Shown: positions 25,549-36,770, numbered from the stretch's first letter. The stretch: 64,000 nucleotides of DNA from Paenarthrobacter nicotinovorans (GCF_007670255.1 NZ_SZVS01000004.1:1-64000); one strand, 5' to 3'. Notes: generated by a model not told the origin, from the sequence alone. A program made the numbers and translations.

Positions 25549-26829
25549 CTAGAGAACCGGCAGGACCTCGAGGCCGCCAAGGTACTTCTGCAGCGCCTTG
25601 GGCACGTTGACGGAACCATCCGGGTTCTGGTGGTGCTCAAGGATGGCGACGATCCAACGGGTCGTGGCCAGGGTGCCGTTCAGCGTGGCCACTGCACGGG
25701 TTCCCTTGGCTACACCTTCGTCGTTGACCACGCGTTCGCGGATGTTCAGGCGGCGGGCCTGGAAGGTGGTGCAGTTGGACGTGGACGTGAGCTCGCGGTA
25801 GGCGTTCTGCGTGGGGACCCAGGCTTCGCAGTCGAACTTGCGGGCCGCGGACATGCCGAGATCGCCGGCAGCAGTGTCAATGACGCGGTAAGGAAGCTCG
25901 CACTTGGCCAGCATCTCCTCTTCCCAGGCAAGCAGGCGTTCGTGCTCGGCAGCAGCCTCTTCAACCGTGGTGTAGATGAACATCTCCACCTTGTTGAACT
26001 GGTGCACACGGATGATGCCGCGAGTGTCCTTGCCGTGCGAACCGGCCTCGCGGCGGTAGCAGGAGCTCTGACCGGCGTACCGGATGGGGCCGGCAGAGAG
26101 ATCCAGGATTTCGTCGGCGTGGTAACCGGCGAGGGCCACCTCCGAGGTTCCCACAAGGTAAAGGTCGTCTTCAGCGAGACGGTAGATCTCGGCGTCGTGC
26201 TTTACATCGAAACCGGTGCCCTGCATGGTCTCGGGACGCACCAAAGTGGGGGTGATCATGGGCACGAAGCCGGCCTCGATCGCCTGGTCCATGGCCATCT
26301 GCAGCAGCGCCATTTCCAGCCGGGCCCCGACGCCGCGGAGGAAGTAGAACCGCGAGCCCGACACCTTGGCGCCGCGCTCCATGTCGATCGCGCCGATCAG
26401 TTCGCCGATTTCCAGGTGGTCCTTGGGTTCAAAGTCCGTGAATTCGCGTGGAGTGCCAACGGTCTTGACCACCACGTAGTCGTCCTCGCCGCCCTCGGGG
26501 ACCCCGTCCACCACAAGGTTCGGAATGACACGCAGGAGTTCATCCTGCTTGGCCTGGGCAGCGGAGGCTTCCGCGGACGCAGCCTTCACCGAGTTAGCGA
26601 GCTCCTTGACCTCAGCCAGCAGGGCCTGCTTCTCCTCGCCCTTGGCCTGGGCCACCTTCTTGCCGAAAGCGTTCTGCTCGGCACGGAGGGTTTCGTGGCG
26701 AACCAGTGCAGCACGGCGATCGGAGTCAGCGGAGATGATCGCGTCCACAACAGACTCGTCGGCGCCACGGGCGCGCTGGCTGGCACGGAACTTGTCCGGA
26801 TTTTCGGTGAGGTCTTTTACGTCGATCAC
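25549..26829 (-). CDS. serS: Serine--tRNA ligase
   Basis: A 426-residue class II aminoacyl-tRNA synthetase. The N-terminal coiled-coil arm (about 30-105) is followed by the catalytic core: motif 1 around [18 protein letters not shown], motif 2 [20 protein letters not shown], and motif 3 [20 protein letters not shown]. Charges tRNA-Ser. The start is read as GTG at 26829 ([14 protein letters not shown]); GTG at 26832 is an alternative. There is no ribosome-binding site, and a GATACTCT -10-like element lies just upstream, so the message is probably leaderless. It is divergent from the lipid kinase with only 32 bases between start codons. Confidence 0.95.
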   Translation of the reverse strand: MIDVKDLTENPDKFRASQRARGADESVVDAIISADSDRRAALVRHETLRAEQNAFGKKVAQAKGEEKQALLAEVKELANSVKAASAEASAAQAKQDELLRVIPNLVVDGVPEGGEDDYVVVKTVGTPREFTDFEPKDHLEIGELIGAIDMERGAKVSGSRFYFLRGVGARLEMALLQMAMDQAIEAGFVPMITPTLVRPETMQGTGFDVKHDAEIYRLAEDDLYLVGTSEVALAGYHADEILDLSAGPIRYAGQSSCYRREAGSHGKDTRGIIRVHQFNKVEMFIYTTVEEAAAEHERLLAWEEEMLAKCELPYRVIDTAAGDLGMSAARKFDCEAWVPTQNAYRELTSTSNCTTFQARRLNIRERVVNDEGVAKGTRAVATLNGTLATTRWIVAILEHHQNPDGSVNVPKALQKYLGGLEVLPVL

Positions 26830-26861
26830 CACACAAGAGTATCGAATAGTGTTGAAGCACA
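26830..26861. promoter_or_regulatory. Compact bidirectional promoter between serS and lipid kinase gene
   Basis: Only 32 bases separate two divergent start codons and neither has a ribosome-binding site. The near-symmetrical centre ACTATTCGATACT provides a GATACTCT-type -10 towards serS and a TAGTGT-type -10 towards the kinase, each placed about 7-10 bases from its start codon. This fits two leaderless transcripts from overlapping -10 elements. Confidence 0.5.
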
Positions 26862-27923
26862 ATGAACGACTGGATCCTGTATGTGATTCTCGCTGGGGGC
26901 GTGGCTTTTGCCGTCTCGAGCTGGTGGGGCGTGCGCCGGTTGAAAGCCAGGCATATCAGGAGCGCGGTCCGCGAGGACGCCCACAAGCCCGGCCCGGGCG
27001 ACCAGAAGGTCGCCGTGATCCTCAATCCCGTAAAGAACAACGCTGAGGTGGCACGCCAGGCCATCATCGAAGCCTGCGACCTGGCAGGCTGGGACGCCCC
27101 GAAATTCTTCGAAACCACCCTGGAAGATCCCGGTTACGGACAGTCGCGCCAAGCGCTGGCGTTCGGGGCCGACGTCGTTCTTGCGTGCGGTGGTGACGGT
27201 ACCGTGCGCGTGGTGGCTGAGTCGCTGGCGCACAAGAACGTAGCCATGGGCTTGGTTCCGCTGGGCACAGGAAACCTCCTGGCCCGCAACGTGGATCTGG
27301 ACGTCACCAACCTCGCCGAATGCATCCAGACGGCATTGTTCGGCCATCAGCGCTACATCGACACCGCCACCATGGGGATCGAAAACGACATCACGGGAGT
27401 CTCCGGGGAACACACGTTCCTGGTCATCGCCGGCATGGGCCTGGACGCCGAGGTCGTTGGCGACACCAAAGAAGACCTGAAGAAAAGCGTCGGCTGGCTG
27501 GCCTATACGGAGGCCGGTGTCCGGCACCTGCCCGGGAGACGGAAACGCGTCACCATCACCTTGGATGACGAGCCGGAGCAGGCCCGCAAGATCCGCAGCG
27601 TCCTGTTCGCCAACTGTGGTCTGATCCCCGGGGGCATCGACTTCATCCCGCAGGCCATGATCGACGACGGGATGCTGGACATCGTGGTGATGAGCCCCCG
27701 CAGTGCATTCGGCTGGATCGCGATGTACGCAAAGATCCTGTTCAAGCACAACAGGAACCTGCCCATGATGAGCTTCTACCGCTCAGGGAAGGTTGTCATC
27801 CGCAGCCAAGAACCCATGGCCACACAGCTCGACGGCGATCCGTCAGGTGAAGCGACGACGGTCACCGTCCAAGTGGAGCCAGGGTCCCTGCTGGTGCGGG
27901 TACCCAAGGTGCAGATCGCCTAG
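26862..27923 (+). CDS. Diacylglycerol/lipid kinase family protein
   Basis: A 353-residue protein. A single N-terminal transmembrane helix ([20 protein letters not shown]) is followed by a DAGK catalytic domain with [21 protein letters not shown] and [10 protein letters not shown], which bind ATP and metal. The C-terminal domain has the usual LDGDPSGE segment. It would phosphorylate diacylglycerol or a related lipid at the inner membrane face. The start has no leader with a ribosome-binding site. Its stop codon shares bases with the stop of the opposite-strand small gene. Confidence 0.88.
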   Translation: MNDWILYVILAGGVAFAVSSWWGVRRLKARHIRSAVREDAHKPGPGDQKVAVILNPVKNNAEVARQAIIEACDLAGWDAPKFFETTLEDPGYGQSRQALAFGADVVLACGGDGTVRVVAESLAHKNVAMGLVPLGTGNLLARNVDLDVTNLAECIQTALFGHQRYIDTATMGIENDITGVSGEHTFLVIAGMGLDAEVVGDTKEDLKKSVGWLAYTEAGVRHLPGRRKRVTITLDDEPEQARKIRSVLFANCGLIPGGIDFIPQAMIDDGMLDIVVMSPRSAFGWIAMYAKILFKHNRNLPMMSFYRSGKVVIRSQEPMATQLDGDPSGEATTVTVQVEPGSLLVRVPKVQIA

Positions 27924-28150
27924 ATCGAGCCCACGTCCGGCTCGGCAGCGTTTTCCTCGGCTTCTTCAGTAGCGGCTTTGGCAGCCGCACGGGCCTCGGC
28001 CTGCTCCTTGATCATTGCTTGTTCTTCTTCAAAGCGGAGCCGGTCCGCACGATCGGCCTCATCGCCATTCCAGTCGTCCTGGTTCTCGCCTGAGGGCTTC
28101 GGATTGACGATCATGCCCTGGCCGTCTTTGTCATCCCGGTGGACAGACAT
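27920..28150 (-). CDS. Small acidic hypothetical protein
   Basis: A 76-residue hydrophilic protein (MSVHRDDKDGQGMIVNPKPS) with an Ala/Glu-rich predicted helix in the second half (RLRFEEEQAMIKEQAEARAA). No family recognised. The ATG at 28150 was chosen because AAAGGAGC precedes it; an upstream ATG at 28177 lacks one. The stop overlaps the convergent kinase stop through the palindrome CTAG (27920-27923). Confidence 0.65.
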   Translation of the reverse strand: MSVHRDDKDGQGMIVNPKPSGENQDDWNGDEADRADRLRFEEEQAMIKEQAEARAAAKAATEEAEENAAEPDVGSI

Positions 28151-28256
28151 GACCGCTCCTTTCGTTGACGCATTCATCCATCGTTTATGGATCAGGCAAG
28201 CATACGCACAGAACCACCAAGGGGAAAGTAGGCCAGCCGCGCCCTGTGGAGAAGGG

Positions 28257-29189
28257 CTAGGAACCCTTTAGGATCGCGTCCACCCAGGCATGTGCCGAGG
28301 CGAACGCGGCGTCCGACGTGTGCGGAGCCACCACAGCCTCCTGCTTGTCCGCGCGGGCATAGGAGCCCAGGAAGCGCGTCGCGGGGCTGATCCGGTGCAG
28401 CCCCGCCAAGGCATCAGCCACCCGCGAATCCGAGGCGTGACCGTCGGCGTCGATGCTGAAGAAGTAGTGGCCCAGGTACTGCCCGGTAGGCCTTGATTCG
28501 ATGCGGCTGAGGTTCACGCCGCGGGAGGCGAACTGGTCCAGGATCTCCATGAGCGCACCTGGGTGGTCTTCCGGAAGGGGAACAACAACGGTGGTCTTGT
28601 CCGCTCCGGTCCTTTCCGGCAGCGAACCGGGCCGGCTCACCAGGATGAACCGCGTTACGGCGTCCGGGTTATCCCCGATGTCCGTCGCCAGGATGTTGAG
28701 TCCGGGCTGGTCGGCGGCGATCAGCGGGCCGCAGATGGCAGCCTCATAGTGGGCGTCATCCTCCAGGAGTCCCATGGCTGCCGCCGCCGTCGACGAACCT
28801 GGCACATAGTCCACCCCGGGCAGGTTCGCGTCCACCCACAAGCGGCACTGCGCCCAGGCGTGGCCGTGCGTCGAGACGCGCTTGATGTCGGAAAGCTCGA
28901 CGCCGGGCCTCGCCACCAGCACGAAGGTAATGGGAACCAAGGCCTCGCGGATGATCCGGAGTTCCTGTCCCGTGGCGATCGCATCCAAGGTAGCCGTGAC
29001 GCCACCCTCCACCGAGTTTTCGATGGGAACCATGGCTGCGTCTGCTTCGCCGACGCGAACGCGTTCCAGCGCCGTATTGACGTTGGTGCACGGAATACGG
29101 GTTGCCTCAGCAGCGCCTGGAACCTGCAGGAGGGCCGCTTCAGTGAACGTGCCCTCAGGTCCGAGGAAGGTGTACGTGGCTGCTGACAT
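28257..29189 (-). CDS. pheA: Prephenate dehydratase
   Basis: A 310-residue monofunctional enzyme. The catalytic domain (1-190) shows LGPEGTFTEAAL, IENSVEGGVTATLD and the TRF motif in DAVTRFILV. The ACT regulatory domain (about 200-285) has PGALMEILDQFASRGVNLS and the ESRP phenylalanine-binding motif. Converts prephenate to phenylpyruvate in phenylalanine synthesis with feedback inhibition by phenylalanine. AAGGAA lies seven bases before the ATG. It follows the rhodanese gene by 32 bases in the same direction. Confidence 0.95.
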   Translation of the reverse strand: MSAATYTFLGPEGTFTEAALLQVPGAAEATRIPCTNVNTALERVRVGEADAAMVPIENSVEGGVTATLDAIATGQELRIIREALVPITFVLVARPGVELSDIKRVSTHGHAWAQCRLWVDANLPGVDYVPGSSTAAAAMGLLEDDAHYEAAICGPLIAADQPGLNILATDIGDNPDAVTRFILVSRPGSLPERTGADKTTVVVPLPEDHPGALMEILDQFASRGVNLSRIESRPTGQYLGHYFFSIDADGHASDSRVADALAGLHRISPATRFLGSYARADKQEAVVAPHTSDAAFASAHAWVDAILKGS

Positions 29190-29221
29190 CGAGTATTCCT
29201 TGCTGGTTATATACGTGGAGA

Positions 29222-29548
29222 CTAAAGGACTACCGGCTTGAGGCCGTTGTCCGAAACCATCGGCTTGCCCGCTTCAAACCACATATCCATGCCCCCGGCC
29301 ACGTTCACGGCCGAGTAACCCTGGCCCACCAGCCACTGCACTGCGCGGAACGACCGGCCACCCGTCCGGCAGATCACGAAGAAGTCCTCGTCCGGATCAA
29401 GTTCGTCCAGACGTGCCGGCAACTGGTCCATGGGAATGTGGCGTGCCCCTTCCGCGTGGCCGGCCACCCACTCGTAGTCCTCGCGGACGTCCAGGATGCT
29501 GGCATCGGCCGGAATGTCGCCCACAGGCACGGTATCGAAGTCGCTCAT
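29222..29548 (-). CDS. Rhodanese-like domain protein
   Basis: A 108-residue single-domain rhodanese. SILDVREDYEWVAGHAEGARHIPM is the conserved N-terminal part and VICRTGGRS contains the active-site Cys loop (CRTGGR). A sulfur carrier or sulfurtransferase. GGAAGGA precedes the ATG at 29548; a longer upstream reading is not supported. Probably co-transcribed with pheA. Confidence 0.88.
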   Translation of the reverse strand: MSDFDTVPVGDIPADASILDVREDYEWVAGHAEGARHIPMDQLPARLDELDPDEDFFVICRTGGRSFRAVQWLVGQGYSAVNVAGGMDMWFEAGKPMVSDNGLKPVVL

Positions 29549-29702
29549 GGTGGATCCTTCCCATCGTTCAAGGTCAGCATCCAGCCTAGTCGCATGGACC
29601 TGCCGCGGGCACGGGACTGCTGTCTTCGCTTGCACACAGTGGCTACGGCGTTAAGACTTAGGTTCCAAGCACACCCCCGATTCCGGCTACTAGGAGGAAC
29701 CC

Positions 29703-30446
29703 ATGGCTGCTGGGCAACCCACGATCCTCGCCACCTCCGGCGGTTACAAGCCGGGCGCCAGGACCAGGATCGAATTCAACCACCTGATGCACTACGCGGT
29801 GGAACTCTCCGGAGTAAGCGGCCGTGCGCCCAAGGTGACGCACATCGGAACAGCCTCCGGCGATCAGCGCTGGTGGGCCGCGGAAATGGACCAGGCCGCA
29901 CGCATCGCCGGGTTCGACTTCAGCCACCTCAACCTCTTCACCATGCCAAACATCGACGACCCCGAAGCCCACCTCCTGGAGCAGGACGTGGTGTGGGTCA
30001 ATGGCGGATCGGTGGTGAACCTGTTGGCCGTGTGGCGCGCCCACGGGCTGGACCGGATCCTGCGCAAAGCCTGGGAGGGCGGCGTGGTTTTGGCCGGGGT
30101 TTCGGCCGGGTCCATCTGTTGGTACCAGGGCGGCGTGACCGATTCCTACGGTCCCGAGCTGCAGCCTGTCACGGATTCACTGGGCTTCCTCCCCTACGGC
30201 AACGGGGTCCACTACGACTCCGAGCTCCGCCGGGCTCCCGCCATCCACAAGCTGGTGGCCAACGGCACGCTCGGCGAGACGCACTGCACGGACGACGGCG
30301 TAGGGCTGGTTTACCGGGGCACGGAACTCGTGGAGGTAGTCTCCGAGATCAAGAACAAGGCCGCTTTCCGCGTGACTGCAGGAGCCGGCGAGAGCGTGGA
30401 CGCTGTTGCCGTGGAGGAACGGTTGGAGTCTCGTTTCCTTGGCTGA
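29703..30446 (+). CDS. Peptidase E family protein (S51, glutamine-amidotransferase-like)
   Basis: A 247-residue protein with the S51 features DVVWVNGGSVVNLLAVWRAH and the nucleophile elbow GVSAGSICWYQGG, in which the Ser of SAGS is the nucleophile. Homologues cleave Asp-Xaa dipeptides or hydrolyse related small substrates in the cytoplasm. TAGGAGGAA precedes the ATG. The next gene starts only 7 bases after the stop if its ATG is used, suggesting co-transcription with the amidase. Confidence 0.85.
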   Translation: MAAGQPTILATSGGYKPGARTRIEFNHLMHYAVELSGVSGRAPKVTHIGTASGDQRWWAAEMDQAARIAGFDFSHLNLFTMPNIDDPEAHLLEQDVVWVNGGSVVNLLAVWRAHGLDRILRKAWEGGVVLAGVSAGSICWYQGGVTDSYGPELQPVTDSLGFLPYGNGVHYDSELRRAPAIHKLVANGTLGETHCTDDGVGLVYRGTELVEVVSEIKNKAAFRVTAGAGESVDAVAVEERLESRFLG

Positions 30447-30453
30447 TCCATCG

Positions 30454-31887
30454 ATGCAGGACCTTTCCGAGCAAACCGCCGTCCAGCTACGCGACGCCTT
30501 GTCCACCGGCGAGCTCTCCGCCCGCGAGGCAGCAGCGCATTTCCTGTCCGTAATAGAGGCACGCAACCCACAGCTTGGCGCCTTCATCACCGTCACAGCG
30601 GACCAAGCCCTTGAAGATGCCGCCACAGCCGATACCCACCATGCCCGGCTGTCCAAGGAAGGACGCCTGGAGGAGCTGCCGCTGCTGCACGGGCTGGCCA
30701 CAGCATTCAAGGACCTCACCGATGTTGCTGGCGTCCCGACCACCCACGGCAGCGCGGCGTTGGAACACAAACCAGCGCCCGAAGACGGGGCTTTGGCATC
30801 AACCCTGAAGGCGCAGGGCGTGATCTCGCTGGGCAAGACCCAGGTGCCGGAATTCGGGCTGACGGCCTACAGCGAAAACCGCATCGCACCGCCGTCGCGC
30901 AATCCGCATTCCTTGGCCCGGAGCTCCGGCGGGTCGTCCGGTGGCAGCGCTGCCGCGGTGGCCGCAGGGCTCGTGCCGTTCGCACCCGGAACCGACGGCG
31001 GCGGGTCCATCCGGATTCCTGCCGGCGCCTGCGGCTTGCTGGGGTTGAAACCGGGGCGCGGGTTGGTCCCTGCCGGGGTGAGCGCGGGCGACGCCGCCGG
31101 CTTGGTGGTGGCCGGTCCGCTCGCGCGGAACGCGTCGGACGCCGCGCTGCTCATGGATGCGCTGGTCCCCCGGGATCAAGCGCCCGACGGCGGCTACCTC
31201 GCCAACGTTGGGCGGGCGCCGGATCCCCTGAGAATCGGGGTTAGCCTGGACAGTCCATGGGCCGGGGTGTACCCCTTCGAGATTGAGCAGGATGCACTGG
31301 ACGCCCTGGACCTGGGCATTAAGCTGTTGTCGGAAGCCGGTCACAGTGTTGGCGAGGCCGAAATCCGCTATGACAACCGCTATCCCGAAGCGTTCACCGC
31401 AGCTTGGACTGCCGGCGTCGGAAGCGCCCGGATAGCACCCCAGCGTGAGCCGTTGCTGACGCCCCTCACCAGGACGTTCAGGCGCCGGGCGCAGCAGCGC
31501 AGCGTCTTGAAGGTGAACGAAGCTTTGGGGTTCCTGCGGCACTTCGAGCACGACACCATCGCCCAGTACGCGCAGTGGGATCTGATCCTGATGCCTACCC
31601 TGGCGCAGACGCCCCGGCCCATCGGGTGGTTCACGGGCGGAGGGCACAGCGGCGATCCTTGGCCGAGCGCGTGGGCAGGCGACGCGGATGAGGACTACAA
31701 ACGGCAATGCCAGTACGCGCCGTGGAGTTCCATGGTGAACGTGTGCGGATTGCCCGCCATCAGCATTCCGGTCCACACCACTGCCGCGGGCTTGCCCATG
31801 GGGATCCAACTCATCGGGCACACCGGTTCTGAGCTGCGGCTTCTCCAAATTGCCCGCTCCCTCGAGGCTGCGACAGAGGCTGTCTAG
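30454..31887 (+). CDS. Amidase (amidase signature family)
   Basis: A 477-residue enzyme. The triad is visible: Lys in TAFKDLTDVAG, cis-Ser in SSGGSSGGSAAAVAAGL, and nucleophile Ser in TDGGGSIRIPAGACGLLGLKP. Hydrolyses an amide bond; substrate unknown, but not GatA, since no gatB or gatC is nearby. Start is uncertain: the ATG at 30454 has no ribosome-binding site, while a TTG at 30439, overlapping the peptidase stop, has GGAG ten bases upstream. Confidence 0.87.
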   Translation: MQDLSEQTAVQLRDALSTGELSAREAAAHFLSVIEARNPQLGAFITVTADQALEDAATADTHHARLSKEGRLEELPLLHGLATAFKDLTDVAGVPTTHGSAALEHKPAPEDGALASTLKAQGVISLGKTQVPEFGLTAYSENRIAPPSRNPHSLARSSGGSSGGSAAAVAAGLVPFAPGTDGGGSIRIPAGACGLLGLKPGRGLVPAGVSAGDAAGLVVAGPLARNASDAALLMDALVPRDQAPDGGYLANVGRAPDPLRIGVSLDSPWAGVYPFEIEQDALDALDLGIKLLSEAGHSVGEAEIRYDNRYPEAFTAAWTAGVGSARIAPQREPLLTPLTRTFRRRAQQRSVLKVNEALGFLRHFEHDTIAQYAQWDLILMPTLAQTPRPIGWFTGGGHSGDPWPSAWAGDADEDYKRQCQYAPWSSMVNVCGLPAISIPVHTTAAGLPMGIQLIGHTGSELRLLQIARSLEAATEAV

Positions 31888-31958
31888 CATATGGATGGTG
31901 GTTGCCTGGGGCATTCATCGATGTGACAATGCCCGCAGTCAGTGCCAGCATTAAGAAA

Positions 31959-33428
31959 ATGAGCACACCCCAAACCACGGCTGAGTCCGTAAAAGCAGCG
32001 GGCGATACGTCATTCTTCGGCCACCCAAAGATGTTGGCCAGCCTCTTTTCCGTGGAAATGTGGGAGCGATTCTCCTTCTACGGCATGCAGGGAATCCTGC
32101 TCTACTACATGTACTTCACCGCCGAGCAGGGCGGCCTCTCCATCGACCAGGGCCTCGCCGCCGGCCTGGTGGGCGCCTACGGTGGCGGTGTTTACCTTTC
32201 CACGATCCTCGGCGCCTGGCTCGCCGACCGCGTCTTCGGTTCCGAGAAGGTGCTTTTCGGCTCGGCCATCATGATCATGGCCGGCCACATTGCCTTGGCA
32301 CTCCTGCCGGGCATTCCGGGCCTGATTGCAGGTTTGGTGCTGGTGGGCATCGGTTCCGGCGGCCTGAAGGCCAACGCCACGGCGCTGGTCGGCAGCCTGT
32401 ACGGCGAGAAGGATGAGCGCCGCGACGCCGGTTTCTCCATCTTCTACATGGGCATCAACATAGGCGGCCTCATCGGCCCGCTGGTCACCGGTTTCCTGCA
32501 AACAAGCTTCGGCTTCCACGTTGGCTTCGGCGCCGCAGCCGTGGGCATGGCGATCGGCCTCATCATCTACTCCCTGGGCCGCAAACGGCTGCCCGAGGAA
32601 GCACACCGCGTTCCCAACCCGCTCCCGAGCAAGGACCGGATGCGTTACGGGCTCATTTTCCTGGCCATCCTGATCGTCATCGGTGTACTGCTGGGCACCG
32701 GTATCGTCAACGCCAACAACCTCGCCCGCAGCATGGCGTACGCGGCCATCGGCGCCTCGGTGATCTACCTGTTCCTGATCTTCCGCAGCCCTTTGGTCAC
32801 CGGCGTGGAGCGCAAGCGCGTTGTCGCGTTCATCCCGCTGTACATTGCATCAGCTGCGTTCTGGGCTCTGTTCCAGCAGCAGTTCACGTTCATTGCCGTC
32901 TACTCGCAGGAAAAGCTGGACCGCAACCTGTTTGGTTGGGAAATGCCTGCCGCGTGGGTGCAGTCCATCAACCCGGTCTTCATCATCATCTTCGCCGGTG
33001 TCATGGCCGCGCTGTGGACCAAACTGGGCTCCAAGCAGCCGAGTTCGCCCCTCAAGTTCGCCATGGGCCTGTTCATCATGGGCCTGGCGTTCCTGGCGTT
33101 CATCCCGCTCGCTGGTGAAGGCAAGACGCCGTTGCTCGCACTCGTGGGAATCCTGTTCCTGTTCACCCTCGCGGAACTGTGCCTCTCCCCCATCGGCCTG
33201 TCGGTGAGCACCAAGCTGGCCCCGCAAGCCTTCCACACGCAGATGGTTGCGCTGTTCTTCCTGTCGGTCTCGCTCGGCACAACTCTCGCCGGGATCCTGG
33301 CCGGGCTCTACAACCCGGCCGACGAGCTCCCGTACTTCCTGGGCATCGGCGGCGTTGCAGTGGTCCTGGCCGCTGCCTTGGCTGCAGCCACCCCCGCCAT
33401 CAAGAAGTTGATGGGCGGCGTCCGCTAG
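31959..33428 (+). CDS. POT family proton-dependent oligopeptide transporter
   Basis: A 489-residue MFS transporter of the PTR2/POT type with about 14 hydrophobic helices. EMWERFSFYGMQGILLYYMY carries the ExxERFxYY proton-coupling motif. GAYGGGVYLSTILGAWLADR and FYMGINIGGLIGPL match the two POT signatures. Imports di- and tripeptides with protons. Start choice: MSTPQTTAES at 31959; ATG at 31929 is possible. A strong hairpin terminator follows the stop. Confidence 0.9.
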   Translation: MSTPQTTAESVKAAGDTSFFGHPKMLASLFSVEMWERFSFYGMQGILLYYMYFTAEQGGLSIDQGLAAGLVGAYGGGVYLSTILGAWLADRVFGSEKVLFGSAIMIMAGHIALALLPGIPGLIAGLVLVGIGSGGLKANATALVGSLYGEKDERRDAGFSIFYMGINIGGLIGPLVTGFLQTSFGFHVGFGAAAVGMAIGLIIYSLGRKRLPEEAHRVPNPLPSKDRMRYGLIFLAILIVIGVLLGTGIVNANNLARSMAYAAIGASVIYLFLIFRSPLVTGVERKRVVAFIPLYIASAAFWALFQQQFTFIAVYSQEKLDRNLFGWEMPAAWVQSINPVFIIIFAGVMAALWTKLGSKQPSSPLKFAMGLFIMGLAFLAFIPLAGEGKTPLLALVGILFLFTLAELCLSPIGLSVSTKLAPQAFHTQMVALFFLSVSLGTTLAGILAGLYNPADELPYFLGIGGVAVVLAAALAAATPAIKKLMGGVR

Positions 33429-33443
33429 GAAGCACGTTAATCG

Positions 33444-33500
33444 ACGACGGCGCCCCTTGCGTCAGGTGGGAATCCCGCCTGAGGCGAGGGGAGCCGTCGT
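33444..33500. terminator. Bidirectional hairpin terminator
   Basis: An 8-base outer stem (ACGACGGC / GCCGTCGT) encloses further complementary segments (GTCAGGTGGGA / CCGCCTGA-like) around a short ATC loop. It lies between two convergent genes (stops at 33428 and 33507), fitting a shared terminator. Confidence 0.75.
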
Positions 33501-33506
33501 GCGTTT

Positions 33507-34109
33507 CTAGTAGCCGTACCGGCTGCTGGTGCTCGCTGCACCGATGCCAATGATGATGAAAATGCCGAAAATCACCGTCAACAGGATGCCGAGGTAGCCC
33601 ATCACCAGACCGGCGATCGCCATGCCCTTGCCCGCGGGTTCGCGCTTCAGAGCGAGGTGGCCCAGTACGACGGCCGCAATCTGCGGAAGGATGAAAAAGC
33701 CGAAACCTACATAGATGGCGATTCCGCAGACCATGCTCGCAATGCTCAGGCCCTTTGGCTGGGCGGGCATGGCATAGTAGGCGGGCTGGCCGTACGGAGA
33801 CTGCGGCTGGCCGTAGGGCTGCTGACCGAAAGCCTGCTGCTGGTAAGGGCTCGGGGGCTGGCCGTAGGGCGAGGCGGGCTGCTGGCTGTAGTCACCCGGG
33901 GTGTACGGGTCCTGCGCGGGCGGCTGGCCGTAGGAGTTCTGCTCGTACGGCGGAATCGGCTGCGTGGCATTGCCCTGGTCGAACGACGGCGGAACGGGAG
34001 CGCTCGGCTGGCTCTGCTCGGGAGCGCTGAACTGGGCCGGCGGAACGTACTGCGGCGGCTCGTACCCGGCCGGCTTGTCCTCGTTGCCCTTGGCTGGCTG
34101 ATCTGTCAT
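33507..34109 (-). CDS. DUF4190 domain-containing membrane protein with Pro/Gln/Tyr-rich N-terminus
   Basis: A 200-residue protein. Residues 1-115 are low complexity, rich in Pro, Gln, Tyr and Ser with GQPxxPYGQP-type repeats. The C-terminal part has two transmembrane helices framing LPQIAAVVLGHLALKREPAGKGMA, the DUF4190 signature, and ends YLGILLTVIFGIFIIIGIG. Function unknown; such proteins are common in Actinobacteria. The ATG at 34109 follows a GGGGG tract; the upstream open frame is not needed. Confidence 0.82.
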   Translation of the reverse strand: MTDQPAKGNEDKPAGYEPPQYVPPAQFSAPEQSQPSAPVPPSFDQGNATQPIPPYEQNSYGQPPAQDPYTPGDYSQQPASPYGQPPSPYQQQAFGQQPYGQPQSPYGQPAYYAMPAQPKGLSIASMVCGIAIYVGFGFFILPQIAAVVLGHLALKREPAGKGMAIAGLVMGYLGILLTVIFGIFIIIGIGAASTSSRYGY

Positions 34110-34355
34110 AGGAATCCCCCTGAAAAAGTGGTCTTTGATCCCAACACTACCGCCGTGGGCGCCTGCATATAAGGCAGCGCGCTTGCCGGGTGTGGACAAG
34201 CAATGCAGAGGGAATCAGTCACTAAGGTCACTGATGGTAAACGCGAAGTGAACCTTTGGGCGAAATCTCCACGGATGTCCGCCATTCGGCGTCACAGGGG
34301 CCGGATCACGGACATTTCGTGTCAGCCGGGCCTTTGGTCTGGCATGCTGGACCCC

Positions 34356-36017
<1,662 letters not shown>

Positions 36018-36023
36018 CCGCGC

Positions 36024-36103
36024 GGGATGTGATCGAGCGTTCCCTTTCAAACCCCCGGGATGTGAGGGAGCGTTTAACACCCCCCAACGCTCTCTCACAT
36101 CCC
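36024..36103. repeat. REP-like element: three copies of an 18-base motif, two forming a hairpin
   Basis: GGGATGTGATCGAGCGTT (36024-36041) is followed by GGGATGTGAGGGAGCGTT (36057-36074) and by an inverted copy AACGCTCTCTCACATCCC (36086-36103). The second and third copies pair with one mismatch. It lies just after the pgm stop codon and may terminate transcription, but the extra direct copy suggests a dispersed palindromic repeat. Confidence 0.75.
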
Positions 36104-36117
36104 AACCGCTTAAACCA

Positions 36118-36149
36118 CAACGCTCCTGCACTCAAGTGCAGGAGCGTTG
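36118..36149. terminator. Perfect hairpin terminator between convergent genes
   Basis: A 14-base stem (CAACGCTCCTGCAC, 36118-36131) with a TCAA loop and its exact inverse (36136-36149). It is 15 bases from the end of the nitroreductase gene and 100 bases after pgm, so it can end both transcripts. Confidence 0.8.
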
Positions 36150-36164
36150 CTGGAACCGCGAGGG

Positions 36165-36770
36165 TCAGACCGTGCGGACAACGTCCTCGTAAGCGAACTT
36201 CGGCTTGGCTTCGCCCCAGGCGTCCGGGCCGGGCTGGCCGATGTTGACGATGAGGAAGCTCTTCTGGTCGCCGTTCGGGAAGAACTCGGCGTCGATGGCC
36301 GCGAAGTCGGCACCGGTCATCGGGCCGGCAGCGAAACCGAGGGAGCGCACGGCCAGGATGAAGTAACCAGCCTGCAGGTGGGCGTTGTTGTTGCCCGTGG
36401 CAGCAGCGAGTTCGGCGTTCTCGTCATACATGGCCTTGGGGGCGCCGTAGGCGGGGAGGAACTTGTCCCACTGACCCTGCCAGTCGGTGTCGTAAGAGAG
36501 GATGGCGACCAGCGGCGCGGAGGCGGTCTTGGCCTGGTTTCCGCGGGACAGGTGGTCAACCAGCTTGGCGCGGGCCTCGTCCGAGCGGACGTAGGTCACG
36601 CGGAGGGGCTGGGAGTTGAAGGCGGTGGGGCCGAACTTGGTGAGTTCGTAGATGGCCCGGGCCTGCTCTTCGGTGACCTCACCGGAGAAGCTGTTGGCGG
36701 TACGGGCTTCGGCAAAAATGGCGTCGACTGCTGCGGCGTCAATGACTGCTTCTTCGTGGGCGATCGTCAT
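36165..36770 (-). CDS. Nitroreductase-family protein, malonic semialdehyde reductase-like (RutE)
   Basis: A 201-residue FMN-dependent nitroreductase fold. ELTKFGPTAFNSQPLRVTYVR is the RutE/HadB subgroup signature, and GAPKAMYDENAELAAATGNNNAHLQAG fits the same group. Reduces malonic semialdehyde or related enals and nitro compounds with NAD(P)H. GAAAGG precedes the ATG at 36770; the longer open frame is not used. No other rut genes are adjacent, so the in vivo substrate is uncertain. Confidence 0.87.
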   Translation of the reverse strand: MTIAHEEAVIDAAAVDAIFAEARTANSFSGEVTEEQARAIYELTKFGPTAFNSQPLRVTYVRSDEARAKLVDHLSRGNQAKTASAPLVAILSYDTDWQGQWDKFLPAYGAPKAMYDENAELAAATGNNNAHLQAGYFILAVRSLGFAAGPMTGADFAAIDAEFFPNGDQKSFLIVNIGQPGPDAWGEAKPKFAYEDVVRTV

